Below, in pieces: positions 61,759 to 64,000 of a stretch of DNA of 64,000 nucleotides (position 1 is the stretch's first letter; each line of letters starts with the position of its first letter). The notes beneath the pieces are model-generated. The model was not told the DNA's origin. It was given only the letters and a program-made list of their open reading frames with translations, and did not search any database. Origin of the DNA: Alphaproteobacteria bacterium (GTDB lineage: Bacteria > Pseudomonadota > Alphaproteobacteria > RF32 > CAG-239); assembly GCA_015062305.1 (NCBI GenBank), contig SUUX01000003.1:1-64000 (forward strand). The letters run 5' to 3'. The translations under genes and the position numbers were made by a program.

Positions 61759-63331
61759 TGTTTTTTCTCCGTTTGCAAAGATTAATCAGATCTTTGATAT
61801 CTAATACACCGCATATTTTAGCAGAAATGGCAAAAGTTGCAACACCCAAAATGCATAGAATGCCAAACCAACATAGTTTAGGATAAATGGAAAGATGTAG
61901 CCAATTTTGATAGTATAAATTAAGGGCAAATTCTCCTGTTTCAATGGCTAGTCCCATTAGAACGGCGCAGATAATTATTTTGATTATTTGCTTTAAGAGA
62001 GGTTTGGGGCAACTCCAGAAGCATCTTTTGTTTAAGCCTCGCAAATATTGTCCTAAAGATACAAAAGCGGCAATGGTTGTGGCGGTGGCAATGCCAACAT
62101 GGCCAAACGGATGCATAAGCAAAATTGCAAAACTAAGGTTGGTGAGTAGGACTACAATGCTATATTTGACGGGAGTCTTGGTGTCTCCTCGGGCAAAAAA
62201 ATTGGGAGCCAAAGCTTTTACAAAAACGTAGGCTGGTAAGCCAATTGCGTAGGCAATTACGGCTTTGGCGGTCATCTCTGTTTGATAAGTGCCAAATTTG
62301 CCGTGTTGAAACAATATATTGATGATGGGTTCGGCCAAAACAATTAAGGCTACGGCAGCAGGGATAGAGAGTAAAGCTCCGTATTCAATAGCTTTATTTT
62401 GCACTTTGCACGCTTCGTCGGTGTCGCCGGATTTTAGATGGCGAGAAAGAATCGGCAAGACAGCCACACCGATAGCGGCACCAACAACGCCAAGCGGAAG
62501 TTGTTGTAGGCGGTTGGCGTAATATAGCCAAGATATCGCCCCGGTGCCTACTAATGAAACCAATATTGTATCTACAACCATGTTAATTTGATATACTCCG
62601 GCACCCAGAACTCCGGGGGCAATGCGTTTGAATAAAGTGCGCATATCGGAATCTTTGAAAGCAGAAAAAATCTTAAAATCAGGTTTAAGCCATATTTGTT
62701 CACGGTGCAGAAAGTACATGAGCCACAAAATTTCTACGAATCCGGCAACTGTTACACCTATGGCAATACCGTGAGCTGCTGTTTCGCCAAAGGGGACAAA
62801 GATAAAAACTGAGGCAATCATCATAAGGTTTAGGATAACCGGAGCAGAAGCAGGGGCGGCAAACTTGCCTAATGAATTCAAAATTCCGGACTGAAAAGAT
62901 ACAATGGAAATAAAAAGCAAAAACGGAAATGTTATGCGAGAAAGTTCTGTGGCTAATTCAATTTTGCCATGGTCATCAACGAATCCGGGGGCTAAAAACT
63001 CAACAACCCAAGGCATTAAAATTTCCATAAGCAATACAAAAATGCCCAAAATGAAAGCCAAAACCGAAATGGCTCGAGCAGCAAAAGCAATAGCATCTGG
63101 TTTGTTTTCGGAAACCAATTTTTGCGACATCATAGGTACAAATGCAGAGGTAAAAGCACCTTCAGCAAACAAAGAGCGAAACAAATTCGGTAATTTGAAC
63201 GCCACAAAAAAGGCATCAGAAATAAGGCCGGCGCCAAGATAATTGGCTAATACCATATCACGGAAGAATCCGGTGATGCGAGAAAGTAGGGTGAAGCCGC
63301 CAAAAGTGGCTATTGATTTGAATAGATTCAT
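61739..63331 (-). CDS. murJ: Lipid II flippase MurJ
   Basis: 530 residues, about 14 membrane helices. Starts with the family pattern GGFTLLSRITGFFRDMVLA; then FKLPNLFRSLFAEGAFTSAF, written as LPNLFRSLFAEGAF; and the loop PLGVVGAAIGVAVLP. It flips lipid-linked peptidoglycan precursors to the periplasm. First gene of its operon. Confidence 0.96.
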   Translation of the reverse strand: MNLFKSIATFGGFTLLSRITGFFRDMVLANYLGAGLISDAFFVAFKLPNLFRSLFAEGAFTSAFVPMMSQKLVSENKPDAIAFAARAISVLAFILGIFVLLMEILMPWVVEFLAPGFVDDHGKIELATELSRITFPFLLFISIVSFQSGILNSLGKFAAPASAPVILNLMMIASVFIFVPFGETAAHGIAIGVTVAGFVEILWLMYFLHREQIWLKPDFKIFSAFKDSDMRTLFKRIAPGVLGAGVYQINMVVDTILVSLVGTGAISWLYYANRLQQLPLGVVGAAIGVAVLPILSRHLKSGDTDEACKVQNKAIEYGALLSIPAAVALIVLAEPIINILFQHGKFGTYQTEMTAKAVIAYAIGLPAYVFVKALAPNFFARGDTKTPVKYSIVVLLTNLSFAILLMHPFGHVGIATATTIAAFVSLGQYLRGLNKRCFWSCPKPLLKQIIKIIICAVLMGLAIETGEFALNLYYQNWLHLSIYPKLCWFGILCILGVATFAISAKICGVLDIKDLINLCKRRKNNEATQA

Positions 63332-63522
63332 GATATTTTTAGACCAAATTGTTTTGTTAAGTTGATTTTAAGAGATTATAGGTTATTATTTATGATATTA
63401 AAACATTAAAAATGTGTTTTTGCCTAGATTTTTCGCAATAAATTGAGGTTTAAAGGTTGACAAAAGGAATCAATCTTGCGATAATAGACAAAAGGAAGAA
63501 AATTTATTTATGGAGAAGAAAA

Positions 63523-63777
63523 ATGAGCGAGAAATTAGATTTAAGCAGATTTGAAGGTCGAAATATAAAAAAGATTTATCCTTGTGGAGAAAAACGGACC
63601 GGTGTTCCTTATACAAGAGATTATTATTTGGCGCATCCTGAATTATTATCAAATGGAAAAACAAGAACAGTTGAGGGACCGGCGGCAGAGAAAATTGCAG
63701 ATAATGTTAAAAAGTTTGATGTAAAAACAGGTGTGTTGTCCAAAGCATTAAGAGCGATGAAATCTTTGGGCAAATAA
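63523..63777 (+). CDS. 84-aa hypothetical protein
   Basis: The ATG at 63523 has GGAGAAG upstream; the frame from 63457 is unlikely. Charged protein starting MSEKLDLSRFEGRNIKKI, with a basic helical end (KALRAMKSLGK). It ends before a terminator. Confidence 0.65.
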   Translation: MSEKLDLSRFEGRNIKKIYPCGEKRTGVPYTRDYYLAHPELLSNGKTRTVEGPAAEKIADNVKKFDVKTGVLSKALRAMKSLGK

Positions 63778-63808
63778 AAGTATTTAACTTCTCCATCGAT
63801 ACAGATTT

Positions 63809-63838
63809 AACTCCGGAAAGATTTCCGGAGTTTTTTAT
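63809..63838 (+). terminator. Terminator after the 84-aa gene
   Basis: AACTCCGGAAA and TTTCCGGAGTT form an 11-bp stem followed by a run of T. Confidence 0.95.
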
Positions 63839-63896
63839 TGTCTTTTAACTTTTTGGTGTTATATAGGATGTGATTTTGTATTAAATAGAAGTAATT

Positions 63897-64000
63897 ATGG
63901 AGAATTTTTTGTTGTTTCCGCAACCAGAGGGTGTTACATGGGCTGTTTTTGCGATTGCTTTTGTGATATGTTGGGCGCCGGATAAAGTAGAAAAGGTAGA
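63897..64000 (+). CDS. 5' end of a small membrane protein gene, cut by the window edge
   Basis: The ATG at 63897 starts MENFLLFPQPEGVTWAVFAI, followed by FVICWAPDKVEKV and the edge. The first part may span the membrane. No clear binding site (AAGTAATT only); not identifiable. Confidence 0.4.
   Translation, partial: MENFLLFPQPEGVTWAVFAIAFVICWAPDKVEKV

Overview
The window looks like a piece of the chromosome of an AT-rich, flagellated, Gram-negative alphaproteobacterium, probably a host- or gut-associated relative of the Rhodospirillales (inference). Support: an F0 ATP synthase operon atpI-B-E-F'-F without the F1 genes, two flagellar clusters (fliL-fliM-DUF6468-motE and fliO-fliP), DUF2336 and DUF2333 proteins, a CarD regulator, a DUF3768 protein, and phosphatidylserine synthesis by psd-pssA.

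Left flank (1-3450): a secreted protein made of 20-residue repeats; a small orphan gene behind what reads as a SAM-I-type riboswitch; and a two-gene unit (PD-(D/E)XK nuclease plus membrane protein). Then come two tandem remnants of a tRNA-Leu 3' end, each followed on the tRNA strand by a terminator hairpin.

Genomic island (about 3622-27803): it lies between a 21-bp copy of the tRNA-Leu(UAA) 3' end on the left and the intact tRNA-Leu on the right, next to a tyrosine recombinase. From left to right it carries an AAA_14/DUF4143 ATPase behind tandem repeats, a degenerate resolvase-like protein, and a DNA phosphorothioation-like cassette: cysteine desulfurase, DUF4007, large P-loop ATPase, PAPS-reductase/DndC-like, PLD-helicase, a 58-aa micro-gene, DndD-like ATPase, a 172-aa protein, a sigma-region-1.1 + RAMA-like protein, and a sigma-70-like factor. 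After these come an HU gene, a DUF3768 protein, an HUH-Rep-like protein beside inverted and direct repeats, a large C5 cytosine methyltransferase and an HTH protein. The PLD-helicase is broken by an exact 71-bp tandem duplication at its DEAH box. A 28-bp palindrome recurs four times in non-coding parts of the island.

The most unusual part is the end of the cassette. Two adjacent genes share a sigma region-1.1-like N-terminal domain; one joins it to a domain resembling readers of modified DNA, the other to a sigma factor with a Cys cluster. This suggests (inference) that DNA modification state feeds into transcription of the defence genes.

Right part (27900-64000): ordinary core genes in tight operons. 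psd-pssA; uvrB at the end of a flagellar operon; a surface or pilus cluster with a 1098-aa prepilin-like protein and a Cys-rich exported protein; carD; fliO-fliP-glmM; a DciA-like gene and a DsbA-like gene; the F0 operon; pheA; a possible CE-clan cysteine-protease/acetyltransferase effector; gloB; an HD-GYP phosphodiesterase; a Bax-like glucosaminidase; a NifU-like scaffold; and murJ.
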